Source: Gammaproteobacteria bacterium (GTDB lineage: Bacteria > Pseudomonadota > Gammaproteobacteria > Pseudomonadales > Pseudohongiellaceae). From it: a DNA stretch of 5,278 nucleotides. Below the pieces are notes generated by a model, which ran no database searches, was not told the origin of the DNA, and saw only the letters and a program-made list of their open reading frames with translations. The position numbers and the translations under genes are program-made. Of this stretch, positions 5,243-5,278 are shown one piece after another. Within the stretch, counting starts at the first letter, position 1. The number at the start of each line of letters is the position of its first letter. Location of the stretch: assembly GCA_003556835.1 (NCBI GenBank), contig PWQG01000049.1:1-5278 (forward strand), in the 5' to 3' direction.

Positions 5243-5278
5243 GACCAATTCAGGTCTTTTCGGCTCCGGTTCGCTGCC

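Noticed and set aside
5243..5260. A GACC/GGTC hairpin followed by TTTT on the plus strand, resembling a terminator
   Set aside because: The stem is only 4 bp and AT-poor in support, with a 6-nt loop; too weak to call, and no plus-strand gene ends here.
5195..5278. A minus-strand open frame of 27 codons running in from the right edge to a TAA near 5195, possibly the tail of an upstream gene
   Set aside because: The translated residues match no C-terminus I recognise, including that of RlmB, which often lies upstream of rpsF. The frame covers the rpsF promoter, and one other frame is equally open. It cannot be supported from this window.

Overview
The window is an ordinary housekeeping locus of a gammaproteobacterium, with every gene on the minus strand. 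Read in transcription order (right to left) it holds rpsF (S6), rpsR (S18), a polytopic membrane protein of the DUF2232/YybS-like type, rplI (L9), then dnaB (replicative helicase), alr (alanine racemase) and the first 96 codons of radA, which is cut by the left edge. S6, S18, L9, DnaB and RadA align closely, from memory, with their E. coli counterparts. The gene order, with a membrane protein between rpsR and rplI and no priB between rpsF and rpsR, matches Pseudomonas and Chromatiales-type gammaproteobacteria rather than Enterobacterales or Vibrionales. The exact genus cannot be read from the window.

Right end (5115-5278): no gene is supported. This stretch carries a strong-looking sigma70 promoter (TTGCAA, 17 bp, TACAAT) with an A-tract upstream and a GC-rich discriminator. 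A leader of about 85 nt follows, with a GC-rich stem-loop that resembles the S6:S18 autoregulatory mRNA element, and then a good Shine-Dalgarno site.

Ribosomal block (2997-5114): rpsF, rpsR, the membrane protein and rplI are separated by 30, 50 and 4 nt and look like one transcript. S6 has an unusually long charged C-terminal tail. The membrane protein has no obvious Shine-Dalgarno site and follows a small GC-rich hairpin.

Junction (2869-2996): a 12-bp intrinsic terminator closes the ribosomal block only 17 nt before the dnaB start codon. A candidate dnaB promoter lies directly upstream, placed so that its predicted start point falls inside the 5' arm of the terminator. Transcripts from that promoter would not be able to form the full hairpin. 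This is the neatest piece of architecture in the window.

Replication/cell-wall/repair block (1-2868): dnaB, alr and radA are packed with an 11-nt gap and a 1-nt stop/start overlap, so they are probably co-transcribed and partly translationally coupled. Together the locus links ribosome assembly, replication-fork unwinding, D-alanine supply for peptidoglycan and recombination repair. I found no mobile element, CRISPR array, tRNA, rRNA or novel defence-type system; the points of interest are regulatory and structural details.
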